A stretch of DNA of 44,096 nt. It comes from Bacteroidia bacterium. GTDB taxonomy: Bacteria; Bacteroidota; Ignavibacteria; UBA10030. The notes below the pieces were generated by a model. The model did not search any database. It saw nothing but the letters and a program-made list of their open reading frames with translations, and had not been told where the DNA came from. The stretch spans positions 1 through 44,096 of the forward strand of contig BQML01000003.1 of NCBI GenBank assembly GCA_022180565.1. Direction: 5' to 3'. This document shows, one piece after another, positions 16,222 to 26,200 of the stretch. The position numbers and the translations under genes were made by a program. Numbering within the stretch: the stretch's first letter is position 1; each line of letters opens with the position of its first letter.

Positions 16222-17463
16222 TCACTCTTTCATATCCCGGATCTTTCGCAGTGCCAATTCCTGCATCTGCCTTGCCGCTTCCTCAGGAGAGAGCGCGCCG
16301 CCCATGACCGCCTGATATCCCGGCCGCATTGCATCCCAAACAGCCCTCATTTCCGGAACCACGGGCATGGGCTTTCCGCGGTGGATTTGAAGAAGCGAAT
16401 TCTTAAGAATATCATTTGATGTTACGTCGGGGTGAGAGTACAGCGACGTACGCGTCGGTACCGTCATCAAGATTCGAACGCTTTCCAACTGATTCTCTTC
16501 GGAAAGAAGGAATCGCATCAGGTCGAGGATGAGGGGAACCTTGCTTTCGGGAACATTGATGTTCATCGAATATCCCTTCGGAGAAGTCATCGGCGCACAC
16601 CACATGCCGGTCCGGCTGATTTTCGGAAGCGGGGCGACGCCGATGTCTAGACCCCGCTGAAGATACCCGGCCCATGACCAGTCGCCGTTGATGATCATGG
16701 CTGCCCGCTCGTCTTTGAAGAGTGCGTCGGCAATCTCATAGTCCGCTTCACCCGGTACGATCTTGTGCTTGCCTCGTACATCACGAATGAAGTTCAAGGC
16801 TTCGACCATGGCTGGGGTGTCAAGGTTCGGCGTCACACCGTCCTCACGAAACACCCATCCGCCAAATCCCGTCAGAAAAGGGATGAAAAAGAACGGCTCT
16901 GTGTAATTCCACGTCAAGGGATAGACCGAGGGCTTTCCGGCCTTGACGCCGTACCGGGTCAGCAGTTGACGCCCCAATGCAAGCAATTCTTCGTCGGTTT
17001 CAGGCGGTTTCTGAACATACTTCCTGTTGTACACGAGTGCAAGATGGTTGCCCACCTTATCCGCAATCTGGTACAAGTGGCCCCGGAAGAACGTAAAGGC
17101 GGATGAATCGAACTCTCCGAGAAAAGTTCCGGGAAAAAGGTGTTCAAGCGGGCGGATGGTCTCTGTCACGGCATAGACGCCCACCGGATCAGATGGACCA
17201 TAGACCAGATCCGGGCCCTGACCTGAAACCGAAGCGATGACATATCCGCTGCGAAGCTCTTCCGTTTCCTTATAGATGTCGACGATTTCAAGTGAAGGAT
17301 GTTGAAGTGCATATCGGCTGAGCTGACGTTGGAGGATCTCGCGTTCATCAGGCCGCATTTGATGCCAGATGACAATGCGTGAGGAGTTGTTGTCCCTGAT
17401 TCCACAGCCCAAGAACAGGAATCCTGTCAGAAAAAGGCCGGCGTACGGAAGAAGAGTGGCCAT
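16222..17463 (-). CDS. malE: Extracellular solute-binding lipoprotein, MalE-like
   Basis: 413 residues of the family 1 extracellular solute-binding proteins, which deliver sugar to MalFG. The signal peptide ends in a lipobox (LFLGC, Cys20), so the protein is lipid-anchored; this is usual in Gram-positives but less so for MalE of diderms. Two alpha/beta lobes can be followed: IVIWHQM and GPDLVYGPSD near the start, KVGNHLALVYNRKYV, and AAMIINGDWSW. The C-terminal part has PTRTSLY followed by RAVWDAM, typical of maltose-type binding proteins. A GGGAG-like site precedes the start. It lies 15 bp after the T9SS amylase gene and 15 bp before malF. Maltodextrin as ligand is inferred from context. Confidence 0.88.
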   Translation of the reverse strand: MATLLPYAGLFLTGFLFLGCGIRDNNSSRIVIWHQMRPDEREILQRQLSRYALQHPSLEIVDIYKETEELRSGYVIASVSGQGPDLVYGPSDPVGVYAVTETIRPLEHLFPGTFLGEFDSSAFTFFRGHLYQIADKVGNHLALVYNRKYVQKPPETDEELLALGRQLLTRYGVKAGKPSVYPLTWNYTEPFFFIPFLTGFGGWVFREDGVTPNLDTPAMVEALNFIRDVRGKHKIVPGEADYEIADALFKDERAAMIINGDWSWAGYLQRGLDIGVAPLPKISRTGMWCAPMTSPKGYSMNINVPESKVPLILDLMRFLLSEENQLESVRILMTVPTRTSLYSHPDVTSNDILKNSLLQIHRGKPMPVVPEMRAVWDAMRPGYQAVMGGALSPEEAARQMQELALRKIRDMKE

Positions 17464-17478
17464 GTTCTCCCGTATGGG

Positions 17479-20352
17479 TCAGCGAAGAAGAAGCATCTTG
17501 ATGGTCTCCGAGTATTCCCCGACGGAAAGGCGTGCAAAGTACACGCCTGCCGCCATCGATCTCCCGTCGTTTGTTCTTCCGTCCCATTCGACGGCATGAG
17601 GGCCTGCAGCTCGATTCCCTTCTTCCAGCACGGCAACCTCTTCCCCGAGGATGCTGTAAATTTTCAGCGTCACCATTCCTGCAGAAGGAATCTCAAACAG
17701 AATCCTTGTCGACGGATTGAACGGATTCGGATAGTTTTGATGGAGATGGAACGTGCGGGGAACCGGGGGGCGGTTTTCCTCCGCGCCGGTGACAATCCCG
17801 GGCTCCGGAGTCGGAAGCTGGATCGAGGTGTAAATCTGAAATTCCCCAGGTCGGATCGTCCGGAGAGCCTGGGTATCGGAGACTTCAAGGCTGTCGCCGC
17901 TGAAGTAATCGTACCACGTTCCGGTCTTGCTGAAGTCCGGATGTACGTCTTGCGCCACCACGTCAAAGTTACCGATAATAGTAACATCCATAGAAGCATG
18001 ACGGAGAGTGATCCGTTTCGTTGCGTCCCCAACACTCATGGAAAAATCGGTTGTTCGAAATGCATCGTATTGCTTCAGCGTTGTCAACGCGCTGATCACT
18101 TTGAAGAGATTTCGACGCGCAGGGTCGGCATGGTAATCCCACCGGATCGGTTTATTGCCTAATCGTCCATTATAGTTAATGGAAATGTCATATCCCAATT
18201 CTCCGAATTGCCACAGCATTTTCGGGCCGGGGATGGTGAAGAAGAATGCGGCGGCGAGTTTCATCCGTTCGAGCGCAGTACCGATATTTTTGACGTCATA
18301 CGTTCCGCTTGAATTGCCGTACATCAGGTTCTTGTACATCAAGCGCTCTTCATCGTGGCTTTCCATGTATGTGACGAGATTCGGATCGGTCCATCCCCGC
18401 GCCCGGTATGATCCCCACGAGAAGTTGGATTTGTTGTTGTCATGCCAGCCCATTGTGGCCTCGTTGTATTCGTTCGTCAGCTTTCCCCAGAGCATCATTC
18501 CGTAGTTTGACAGAACGCTCTCTTCACTGTTGTCGGCGAAATGTTCAAGAATGACATAGGCGGTCGAATCAATCTCCCAAATCCTGTCCGCGATTCGTTT
18601 GAGGAGGTCGATGCGGGACTGGTCATAGGCTCCCCAGGCAGCGACATCGGTTCCGCTGTTCGTCTGTGTAAAACCCTTGGAAAGGTCGAAACGAAAGCCG
18701 TCCACCTTGTGCCTTGTCAGCCAATGTCTGGTGACCCGGTCGACGTACCGCTGTGTTGCGGGGCTCTCGTGATTGAAGTCATATCCGACATTGAAGGGAT
18801 GCCGTGCGACAGGATTGAACCACGGATTGTTCGGAGCGGGACGCTTGTTCTCGGCATCCCAATAGAGCCGGACGAGCGGTGACTGCCCGAAAGCGTGGTT
18901 GAGAACGATATCGAGAATGACCGCCATTCCCTTTGCATGCGCCGAGTCAACAAACCGGTCGAATTCATCGGCAGGGCCATAGTATTTATCAAGCGCCAGA
19001 TGGAAGCTCGGATTATATCCCCAGCTCTCATTGCCCTCAAACTCCATGACTGGCATGAGCTCGATGGCATTCACGCCGAGAGATTTCAGGTAATTGAGCG
19101 TGTCGGTGAGCGTGGTGAACGAGTGCGTAGAGAGAAAATCCCTCAAAAGGATCTCATAAATGACGAGATCGGTCTTCGCGGGACGGTGGAAATCCGTTAC
19201 ACTCCACGCGTAGGACATCTGATTTGTCTGCAGAACGGAAACAGGTTCCGCCGTCTTTCCCGCAGGATATGGTTTGAGGCCGGGGTAGGTTACGGACGAA
19301 ATGTCTTGATCGTTCCATGGGTCAAGAACCTTTTCCGAATACGGGTCGCCGATGCGCAGAGTTCCGTCCACAAGGTATTGGAAGGAATACTCCTGGCCTG
19401 GCGTGAGGCCGTTGATTGTTGTCCACCAGACGATGCTGTCCGGATTGATCTGATGGCGCTTCATGAAATATAGCGTGTCGATCTTCCAGTCGTTGAAATC
19501 GCCGATAACGTACACAAAGTCTTTATAAGGAGCGAACAGGGCAAGCGTGATGGTGGTGTTGTCGATGTTGTTGATTCCATGATCAGCTCCTTGCGGAAGG
19601 GGAGCATCTTCGACGGGAGGATTGGTGAAGACGACGAATCCGGCCGTATCGGCAATGCCGGAGGTGTCGATGCCGATCGCGGTCAGGGTATTGGCGCCAA
19701 TAGAATGCGCTGAACTGATAAAATCGTAAACAAGGCTGCTGGAGTCCGACTGGAGAACCTGCAAGCCGTTGATGAAGAGGGTGAGGGTGGAGATCTTCGT
19801 TCCCAGCTCTGCCGCCAGGAACCTCACTGCTATGGTATCATCCTGGCCTGCAAACACCGGGGAGCGCAGGGGATCGCCGAAAGGGATGGAAACCTCCGGC
19901 TTGTCGATGAGGACGGAAATCCCTGGTTCGAAGAGATCGACGAAGATGTCGGGGCGCGTTTGTTTCGTGCCGTCCGCGCTGCGAAAGACAAACGCAAGCT
20001 TGAGGATTCGCTCAGTCTGATTGCTCACCCCGTAATATTGACGTGGGCGGCCGATGATGAGTCTGTAGAGATTTTCCCCCAGCCTCGTCAGCGTTGGCTG
20101 GCTCGGGCTTCCCCACGTCCCTTTGACGTATTTCCAGTCGCTCGGGCCAGTGCTGAGATTGGTGATGACCCCGGTGTGGGTGTAGAGCGTACCTGTGTAG
20201 TTCAGCAGTTCAGATGCACCGGGTTGCGTGGCATCAAACGTGACGACAATGGAATCGTTTTCCGTGGGAAACTGAGGAACCGTGACGACAATTTGCGACA
20301 AGGCCGCTTCTGTCGTCAGTGTCGCTACGGCGAACACAATCTTCAAATTCAT
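17479..20352 (-). CDS. GH13 alpha-amylase exported by the type IX secretion system
   Basis: 957 residues from the ATG at 20350-20352, preceded by GAGGG; an earlier in-frame TTG is less likely. Order: signal peptide (to about 20), an uncharacterised N-terminal beta domain (about 21-145), a second Ig-like domain (about 150-245), a CBM48-like domain (about 255-350; VYVIGDFNDWK) and the GH13 barrel (about 395-770). Catalytic motifs are DIVLNH, GFRFDLSKG (nucleophile Asp556), VILEHFAD (acid Glu603) and MESHDEE (Asp667). The last about 85 residues form a T9SS type A sorting domain with QNYPNPFNPST and a basic end (KMLLLR). The enzyme should act on starch or glycogen outside the cell or bound to its surface. 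It is separated from susE by 142 bp with a hairpin and runs into malE after 15 bp. Confidence 0.9.
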   Translation of the reverse strand: MNLKIVFAVATLTTEAALSQIVVTVPQFPTENDSIVVTFDATQPGASELLNYTGTLYTHTGVITNLSTGPSDWKYVKGTWGSPSQPTLTRLGENLYRLIIGRPRQYYGVSNQTERILKLAFVFRSADGTKQTRPDIFVDLFEPGISVLIDKPEVSIPFGDPLRSPVFAGQDDTIAVRFLAAELGTKISTLTLFINGLQVLQSDSSSLVYDFISSAHSIGANTLTAIGIDTSGIADTAGFVVFTNPPVEDAPLPQGADHGINNIDNTTITLALFAPYKDFVYVIGDFNDWKIDTLYFMKRHQINPDSIVWWTTINGLTPGQEYSFQYLVDGTLRIGDPYSEKVLDPWNDQDISSVTYPGLKPYPAGKTAEPVSVLQTNQMSYAWSVTDFHRPAKTDLVIYEILLRDFLSTHSFTTLTDTLNYLKSLGVNAIELMPVMEFEGNESWGYNPSFHLALDKYYGPADEFDRFVDSAHAKGMAVILDIVLNHAFGQSPLVRLYWDAENKRPAPNNPWFNPVARHPFNVGYDFNHESPATQRYVDRVTRHWLTRHKVDGFRFDLSKGFTQTNSGTDVAAWGAYDQSRIDLLKRIADRIWEIDSTAYVILEHFADNSEESVLSNYGMMLWGKLTNEYNEATMGWHDNNKSNFSWGSYRARGWTDPNLVTYMESHDEERLMYKNLMYGNSSGTYDVKNIGTALERMKLAAAFFFTIPGPKMLWQFGELGYDISINYNGRLGNKPIRWDYHADPARRNLFKVISALTTLKQYDAFRTTDFSMSVGDATKRITLRHASMDVTIIGNFDVVAQDVHPDFSKTGTWYDYFSGDSLEVSDTQALRTIRPGEFQIYTSIQLPTPEPGIVTGAEENRPPVPRTFHLHQNYPNPFNPSTRILFEIPSAGMVTLKIYSILGEEVAVLEEGNRAAGPHAVEWDGRTNDGRSMAAGVYFARLSVGEYSETIKMLLLR

Positions 20353-20421
20353 TGGAACCCTCAAGAAACGCTGTTCCGGCGCCCGCCGTGTTTTCTTCCG
20401 GAGAATGGCCGGCGATCATCC

Positions 20422-20438
20422 TTTGGCACGTTTCCAAA
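20422..20438 (-). promoter_or_regulatory. Possible LacI-type operator half-site before the T9SS amylase gene
   Basis: On the minus strand TTTGGAAACGTGCCAAA has matching arms (TTTGG/CCAAA). Its left half TGGAAnCG equals the half-site of the palindrome at 29218-29231. It lies 70 bp upstream of the amylase start. The right half does not match, so this is weak. Confidence 0.25.
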
Positions 20439-20454
20439 CTATGATGTACAGAAA

Positions 20455-20484
20455 GAAGGCTGTCCGGGACCTATGACAGCCTTC
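20455..20484 (-). terminator. Hairpin after susE, partial terminator or attenuator
   Basis: A perfect 10-bp stem (GAAGGCTGTC at 20455-20464 with GACAGCCTTC at 20475-20484) lies 10 bp after the susE stop codon. The minus-strand tail is only TTTCTGTAC, a short T run. It probably reduces read-through from susCDE into the amylase-transporter genes rather than ending it fully, or it stabilises the upstream mRNA end. Confidence 0.6.
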
Positions 20485-20494
20485 TCTTCACGAC

Positions 20495-21556
20495 TCAGTT
20501 CTTCTGGACGGTGTAGGTCAGTTTCACCGGGTCAAATCGGATCGTATAGTTGCCGGCAGTTGCCAACGTGATGTTGGCCCCGCCCGCATCCAGAGTTCCG
20601 TCTGCACCATTATCCCCGTAGTTGAGTGACCAGTCGTCATTTGCTCTGAACTTAAATTCCCCGGCGTTGAAGTCCGCCGTGATTTCCCACATTTTTCGCT
20701 GGCCGTTGTAGAACATGTCCACATCGACCGACCAGTCGTAGGGGGGAACGGCAGAACCGATGATTCCCCAATCGTCCGTCTTGGTCAATGCTATAGTCAA
20801 CGCGTTCACGTTAACGGTAAACGCATACGTACCGGCATTGACGACATAGTCCGGACCGGACGGATCAAGAATGCCTGAATAGTTGTTGCCCGAGGGCGTA
20901 AGTGTGCCGCCGTAGTTCGGACCGTTCCAGTTCGGGTTGACAGTGATTTTGAATGCTGTGGTAGGATTTGATCCGTCCACAAGCCGCACAATTCCCTGGT
21001 ACTGGGAATCGAATCCATAGGAGAACAATCGGCCGTTTACGGCGCCTGGAGACCATCCCTGGTAGGAGCCCGGGACGTAGATCATCGGATAGTTGATCAC
21101 CGCGTCGTAGGGGGTTAACACCTGGGATCCGGCATCAGAGTACACGGCGGCAATGGAAGAGCTGACCGACGCGGCAATTCTGTAATAGACGGTGACGGGC
21201 GTTCCGATGGCGTAGTTCCAGGAAAGAATCAGAGTGTTGATGTCACCGACTGTCTTTGTTCCGCTCAACTTCTGGGTGGTGATCAGATCTGCAACATTCC
21301 GGGAAAAATTCGCCGTGTCGGACATCTGCACGGTGTAGGTGACAGACGCGGGAAAACCGAAGTCAGCGGCAGACCAGGAGAAGGTGACGACGCTGTCCGC
21401 GTAGTTTACGTTGAACGAATCCGGCAGAGCAACGACAGCCGCGGCCGGTTTGGTGGGGTTTGAACTGATGACCGGTTCGGTGATATCTCTTTCGCACGAG
21501 GCCAGCAGGAGACCGATCACAGTCACAAGCAATGGCGTCAGAATAGTCTTTTTCAT
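20495..21556 (-). CDS. susE: SusE-family starch-binding outer membrane lipoprotein
   Basis: 353 residues. The lipobox LLASC predicts a lipoprotein, and the acidic residues after the cysteine (CERDITEP) fit surface export in Bacteroidetes. The N-terminal about 110 residues form the SusE immunoglobulin-like domain (ADFGFPASVTYTVQM). The C-terminal two thirds contain two beta domains of the SusE/SusF carbohydrate-binding type (YVPGSYQGWSPGA at about 175; MFYNGQRKMWEITADFNAGEFKFRAND near 300). Such proteins bind starch at the cell surface and tune which oligosaccharide lengths are imported. The ATG at 21556 follows an AAGGAAG site; the longer frame upstream runs into susD and is not used. It follows susD by 29 bp. 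Confidence 0.9.
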   Translation of the reverse strand: MKKTILTPLLVTVIGLLLASCERDITEPVISSNPTKPAAAVVALPDSFNVNYADSVVTFSWSAADFGFPASVTYTVQMSDTANFSRNVADLITTQKLSGTKTVGDINTLILSWNYAIGTPVTVYYRIAASVSSSIAAVYSDAGSQVLTPYDAVINYPMIYVPGSYQGWSPGAVNGRLFSYGFDSQYQGIVRLVDGSNPTTAFKITVNPNWNGPNYGGTLTPSGNNYSGILDPSGPDYVVNAGTYAFTVNVNALTIALTKTDDWGIIGSAVPPYDWSVDVDMFYNGQRKMWEITADFNAGEFKFRANDDWSLNYGDNGADGTLDAGGANITLATAGNYTIRFDPVKLTYTVQKN

Positions 21557-21585
21557 TGGTGTCTTCCTTGCACGATGCTCGTTGT

Positions 21586-23196
21586 TTAATACCCGGGATT
21601 CTGCACCAGATTCGGGTTTGCGTTCAGGTCGTTGACGGGAATCGGGTAGAGGTTCCTGTGAGGGCTTGTCTGAATCCCGTTTTTGACATTCCCCTTCCAT
21701 TCCCAAACGTAGGGACCGTTGGTGAACTGGCCGAAGCGGATAAGATCCGTTCGCCGGTGCGCCTCCCAGTACAGCTCCCTGGCCCGCTCATCCAGCAGAA
21801 AGTTCAGGGTCAGGTTGACGGCGGCGATATTTCCCGACGTGTTCCCGTATGCGCGTTGGCGCAAATCGTTGACGTAGGTGACGGCGGTTGCGATATTTCC
21901 CCCGCCGCCGCGTACCACGACTTCCGCGTACATCAGGTAGGCATCGGCCAGACGGAACATCGGGAAGTCGGTGCTCACAAATGTCGGGTGCGCATTCGGG
22001 GCGGGTCCTCCGACCGACGTGACATTTCTGAACTTCGTGATGCCGATCCCGTGGGTGAACGTGCCGACATTAGTGATCTCCCACTGCCATGTTCCCGGAT
22101 CGAAGAAGAACATGCCCCTCCTGTCGGGTCCCTGGAACTGGGGGTTCGAACTGAAGTCGCTTTCCACGATATTGAATTTGGCCACAAAGTCCTTGATGGT
22201 TCGTATCCCGCCCCAGCCGCCGTCAATGCCGTTCAAAGGCATGCCTCCGCCGTTCGAGGCGTGGATCAGGAAGGTCATCGCTCCGTACTGCTGGGTGTTC
22301 TGTCCGTCCAGGGCAATCGGAAAGATGATCTCAGGGCTCAGGTGATTGTCGGCAGTAAACAGATGCCCGTAGTTGTTGTCCAGCACATAACCGGCGGTGA
22401 TGACATTGTTCAGGTACGTCAGCGCATCAGCGTATCTGGGAGTTCCGGTGTACACCTCCGCATTCAAGTAGAGCTTGGCGAGCAGGAACCAGGCCGCACC
22501 TCTGTCCGCTCGCGCATATTCGTTCGTCCTCGCGGGGAGCAGATCGTTCTCAATTGCTTTCAACTCGCTTTCGACATAATTGAACAGCTCCGTGCGTGTG
22601 ATTCTCTTGGGGAAAAAGGCACCCGGGAGATCTGCCTCGGTTACGAAGGGCACGTTGCCGAACATGTCGAGCGCATGCCAGTAGGCCAGGGCGCGAAGGA
22701 AGCGGGCCTCGGCCTTGTAGGCGGTCAGATCGGCGAGGAAAGTTCCCGACACCGAACCGATCTTGTTGTCGACATTCCGGATGAACTCGTTGCAAATCGT
22801 GATCGTGTAAAAGATACGGGAATAAAGGGCCGTGATGAATACATCATTGGGAGACCAGGTTTGCCAGTGAAAATCCTTGATGGTGGCATCATCCCATGCA
22901 ATGATGGCCTCATCCGTGGAGAGCTCTTGCAGGCCCCAGTACTGGCGCAGGTAATTGCCGAAATTTTCATCGATCCCTGCAATGTCAGGGCTTCCGCCTC
23001 CGCCCCCCGTTTGGCCGCTGATGGCAAAGCTTGCATAGAGCTTCGCCAAGGCTTGTTTGTAGGCAAGGGGGTCCTTGAATACGTTGTTCAGTGTGCTGAC
23101 GTTCGGGTCGATGGGATCGACATCCAGGTCCTTGACACACGATGAAAGCATCATCGCGATGAAGAGAACCGGTAACACTGCTGTCGTCTTCTTCAT
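21586..23196 (-). CDS. susD: SusD/RagB-family starch-binding lipoprotein
   Basis: 536 residues. A lipoprotein signal (LSSC, Cys20) is followed by the mostly helical TPR-like fold of SusD. Typical segments are FHWQTWSPND, a RFLRALAYWHALDMFGNVPF-type helix (about 170-190), MYAEVVVRGGG near 430 and RTDLIRFGQF near 500. Its place just after SusC shows it is the lid protein that captures glucan chains above the SusC barrel. An AGGAGG site stands 8 nt before the start, and only 13 bp separate it from susC. Starch or maltodextrin as ligand follows from the amylases around it. Confidence 0.95.
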   Translation of the reverse strand: MKKTTAVLPVLFIAMMLSSCVKDLDVDPIDPNVSTLNNVFKDPLAYKQALAKLYASFAISGQTGGGGGSPDIAGIDENFGNYLRQYWGLQELSTDEAIIAWDDATIKDFHWQTWSPNDVFITALYSRIFYTITICNEFIRNVDNKIGSVSGTFLADLTAYKAEARFLRALAYWHALDMFGNVPFVTEADLPGAFFPKRITRTELFNYVESELKAIENDLLPARTNEYARADRGAAWFLLAKLYLNAEVYTGTPRYADALTYLNNVITAGYVLDNNYGHLFTADNHLSPEIIFPIALDGQNTQQYGAMTFLIHASNGGGMPLNGIDGGWGGIRTIKDFVAKFNIVESDFSSNPQFQGPDRRGMFFFDPGTWQWEITNVGTFTHGIGITKFRNVTSVGGPAPNAHPTFVSTDFPMFRLADAYLMYAEVVVRGGGGNIATAVTYVNDLRQRAYGNTSGNIAAVNLTLNFLLDERARELYWEAHRRTDLIRFGQFTNGPYVWEWKGNVKNGIQTSPHRNLYPIPVNDLNANPNLVQNPGY

Positions 23197-23209
23197 GTTC
23201 CCTTCCTCC

Positions 23210-26200
23210 TTAGTAAGTTACGCTCAGTGTTGTCATGTAGGTGCGGGGTCGCGGATAGATATTGTTGTCTATGCCGTTGACGACTTCAGGATCCAGTCCG
23301 CTGTACTTGGTGATCACAAAGACATTCTGTACTGTGAGACCAATCCGTCCGCTGATCTTGTTTCCAAAGAGGGACGCAAAATTGTAGCCGAGGCTGATGT
23401 AGTCCAGCCTGAAGAATGAGGCATTCTCCAGATAGAAGCTCGACCAGTACTGGGCGGTCATGAAATTTGTTTTCTTAACATCGGTCAGCACATTGGACAA
23501 GTATCCGCTTTGATTATAGATATTTTGGTACAGAGCCCTGTTAGAGGCGTTGTTGTTGTACACATAGTTGTCGATGCTCAGCCTGCCTGAAAAACTCAGG
23601 TCAAAGTTCTGGTAGTTGATCCGGGAAGAGATACCGACGAGGTAGGTAGGGTCGGGGGACTTCAGGTAGAACTTGTTGAGCTCGTTACCCGATACACTTC
23701 CTCCCTGTCCGCTCTTATCCACATACAAACCCTCAATGGGTTTCCCGTTAGGGTCAAACACTTGCATGAAGAGAAAGAACACACGGGCCGGGTATCCGAC
23801 GATGTACTTTTGAACAGTATTTCCAACACCGCCGGAAATGCCTCCGGTGTTGACCCCGGGATACGACGGGTCGTCCGTAAGCGTGAGTTTTGTAATCTCG
23901 TTCTTATTGTAGGTGAAGTTCACTCCGATATCCCACGAGAACTCCTTCTCGAGGAATGGGGTGACGTTCAGGCCGATTTCAACACCCTGATTGACCATTG
24001 ATCCCACGTTTGTCAGCAGAAAGTTGGAAAAGTTGCTTCCCACCGGGATCGGAATGTTGTTCAACAAATCATCAGACGTGTTCTTGTACACGTCGATCGA
24101 GCCCGATACCCTCGAATTGAGGAGCGTGAAGTCCAGGCCGGCGTTCAACGACGTCAGTGTTTCCCACTTGATGTTCGCGTCGTAAGGGTCGGGACGGAGA
24201 GTTGAGTAAAAGGTGTTCCCGAACTGATAGTATGCGCCGGAAGTGCTGCTGGTGTAAGTCGGAATATACGAATAATAGTTGCTTCCAATGTCCTGTTGTC
24301 CTGTTTGCCCCCAGGAGAGGCGGAGTTTGAGTTCGTTGATATTATCCGATTTGCCGATGAAAGGCTCCTCCGTCAGTTTCCAGGCAAGAGCAACAGCGGG
24401 GAACAGGCCCCACCGATTCTCTTTCCCGAACCTCGAGGATCCGTCGTCTCTCAACGTTGCGGTCAGCAGGTACTTATCGAGCAGGGTGTAGTTTACCCGT
24501 CCGAAGAATGACACCAGGAAGTACTCGTTTTTGTAGGGCGTTGTTCGAGCGCCGGGAAGGGCCGGATTCCACGCCCTGTTGGAGTTTTTGCCGCGGTTGT
24601 AAAAATGCTGCCAGGAATATCCGCCGGTGATATCGAACTTATGAATGTCAAACTCCATGGTGTGGTTCAGATAGAACTCCAGCACATCGTTGGTTTTCCG
24701 CTGGGTATATTCCCTGATTTGAGTCTCCGGCTCCCGGTATGACCAGGAGGCCAGCGTATCGGTAATGTCCGCCCCCTTGCTTTCGTAGTAATCGCGCCCA
24801 AGGTTCAGTGTTGCCTTCAGGCCTCCGAGAAACAGGGACTTGTAGTCGACCTTGCCGCCGAGGATATAGCGCTTGGCGTCGGATGTGTTGTCACGATATT
24901 CCAGGCGGGCTACGGGGTTGTGGGTGGCAATGTTGTTGGGCGGGCCGTTGATCGGGTCGCCGGAACTCAAGTCGGTCCATGCCGTATAGCCGCCGTAGCG
25001 CGTGTTCCCGTTTTTGATCGGCTGTGTCGGGTCAAACTCAAGGGCCGAACTGATAGCATCGTTATTCGAGAAATTGTTGCCGATCCAGGAGGCGGAAACG
25101 TTGACATCCATGCTCAGCGCGCCGTCGAGGAGAGATGGGGTGGCCGAGACCCCAATGTTCTTCCGATCGATGTTGTTGTATTTCAGAATCCCGTCCTGAT
25201 ACAGATACCCGAGGGAGACACGGTAGGGAACGAGTCCCAGCGCGGGCAGTTCGAGGGCATGGCTGATGCTTACATTGTGCTCCGTCTGTGGCGCGGTTTG
25301 GTAGATTTCCTTTTGCCAATCCGTATTGGCTGTCCCGAGCCTTGTCAAGGCCGCCGAGGTCAAGCCATAGTTCGCCACTCTGTCGGCCACCAGTGCCCTG
25401 AATTCGTCGCCAGTGAACACCGAAAGAAACTTCTCGGCAGAGGAGAAGGCGACGTTCCCGTTGTAGCGCACGATGAGTTGATCTCCCCGTGCAACGGTAC
25501 TCTTCTTGGTTTTGATGATGATAACGCCGTTTGAGGCGCGTGAACCGTATATCGCCGTTGCCGACGCATCCTTGAGAATCGTGATCGACTCGATATCGTT
25601 GGGGTTGATGCTGGAAAGCGGATTCGCCATTCCGGAAATGCCTGCGCTCTCGAGCGGAATGTTGTCGATGACGATGAGCGGATCGTTATTGGCGGTGATG
25701 GATGAGCCGCCCCGGATGCGGATTTGTGTTCCTGTGCCGGCCGCGCCGCTGAGTGTATTGGTCAGGACACCGGCCGCTTTTCCAATCAGCAATTCCTGGG
25801 GAGAAGTCATGATCCCCTTGTTGAATTCTCTCGCCGAAATTGCCGTCACGGAGCCGGTCGCGTCCGCCTTCTTCACTTCTCCATAGCCAATCCCCACGAC
25901 TTCTACGGCTTCAATTTCCATCACGCCGGGCTGCAGCGTAATTGCCAAATAGATTCCTTCTGCCGCCTCTACCTCCTGAGTGGTAAAGCCGACATAGGAG
26001 ATGACGAGCACGGCGCCCCTTTGCACGGTCAGCCGGAACTCGCCCTCCATGTCGGTCGTGGTGCCGTTCGTCGTGCCCCTTTCGAGAATATTGGCGCCGA
26101 CGAGCGCCATTCCATCCTCGGCGCTCGTTACTTTCCCGCGCACCTCGATTTCCTGCGCGACAAGGAGCGAGCCGGCCTGCATCATCAAAAACGCCAGGAT

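Noticed and set aside
21556..23145. Long + strand open frame (529 codons) opposite susD
   Set aside because: SusD on the minus strand is unmistakable; the antisense frame is a by-product of codon bias and has no recognisable domain.
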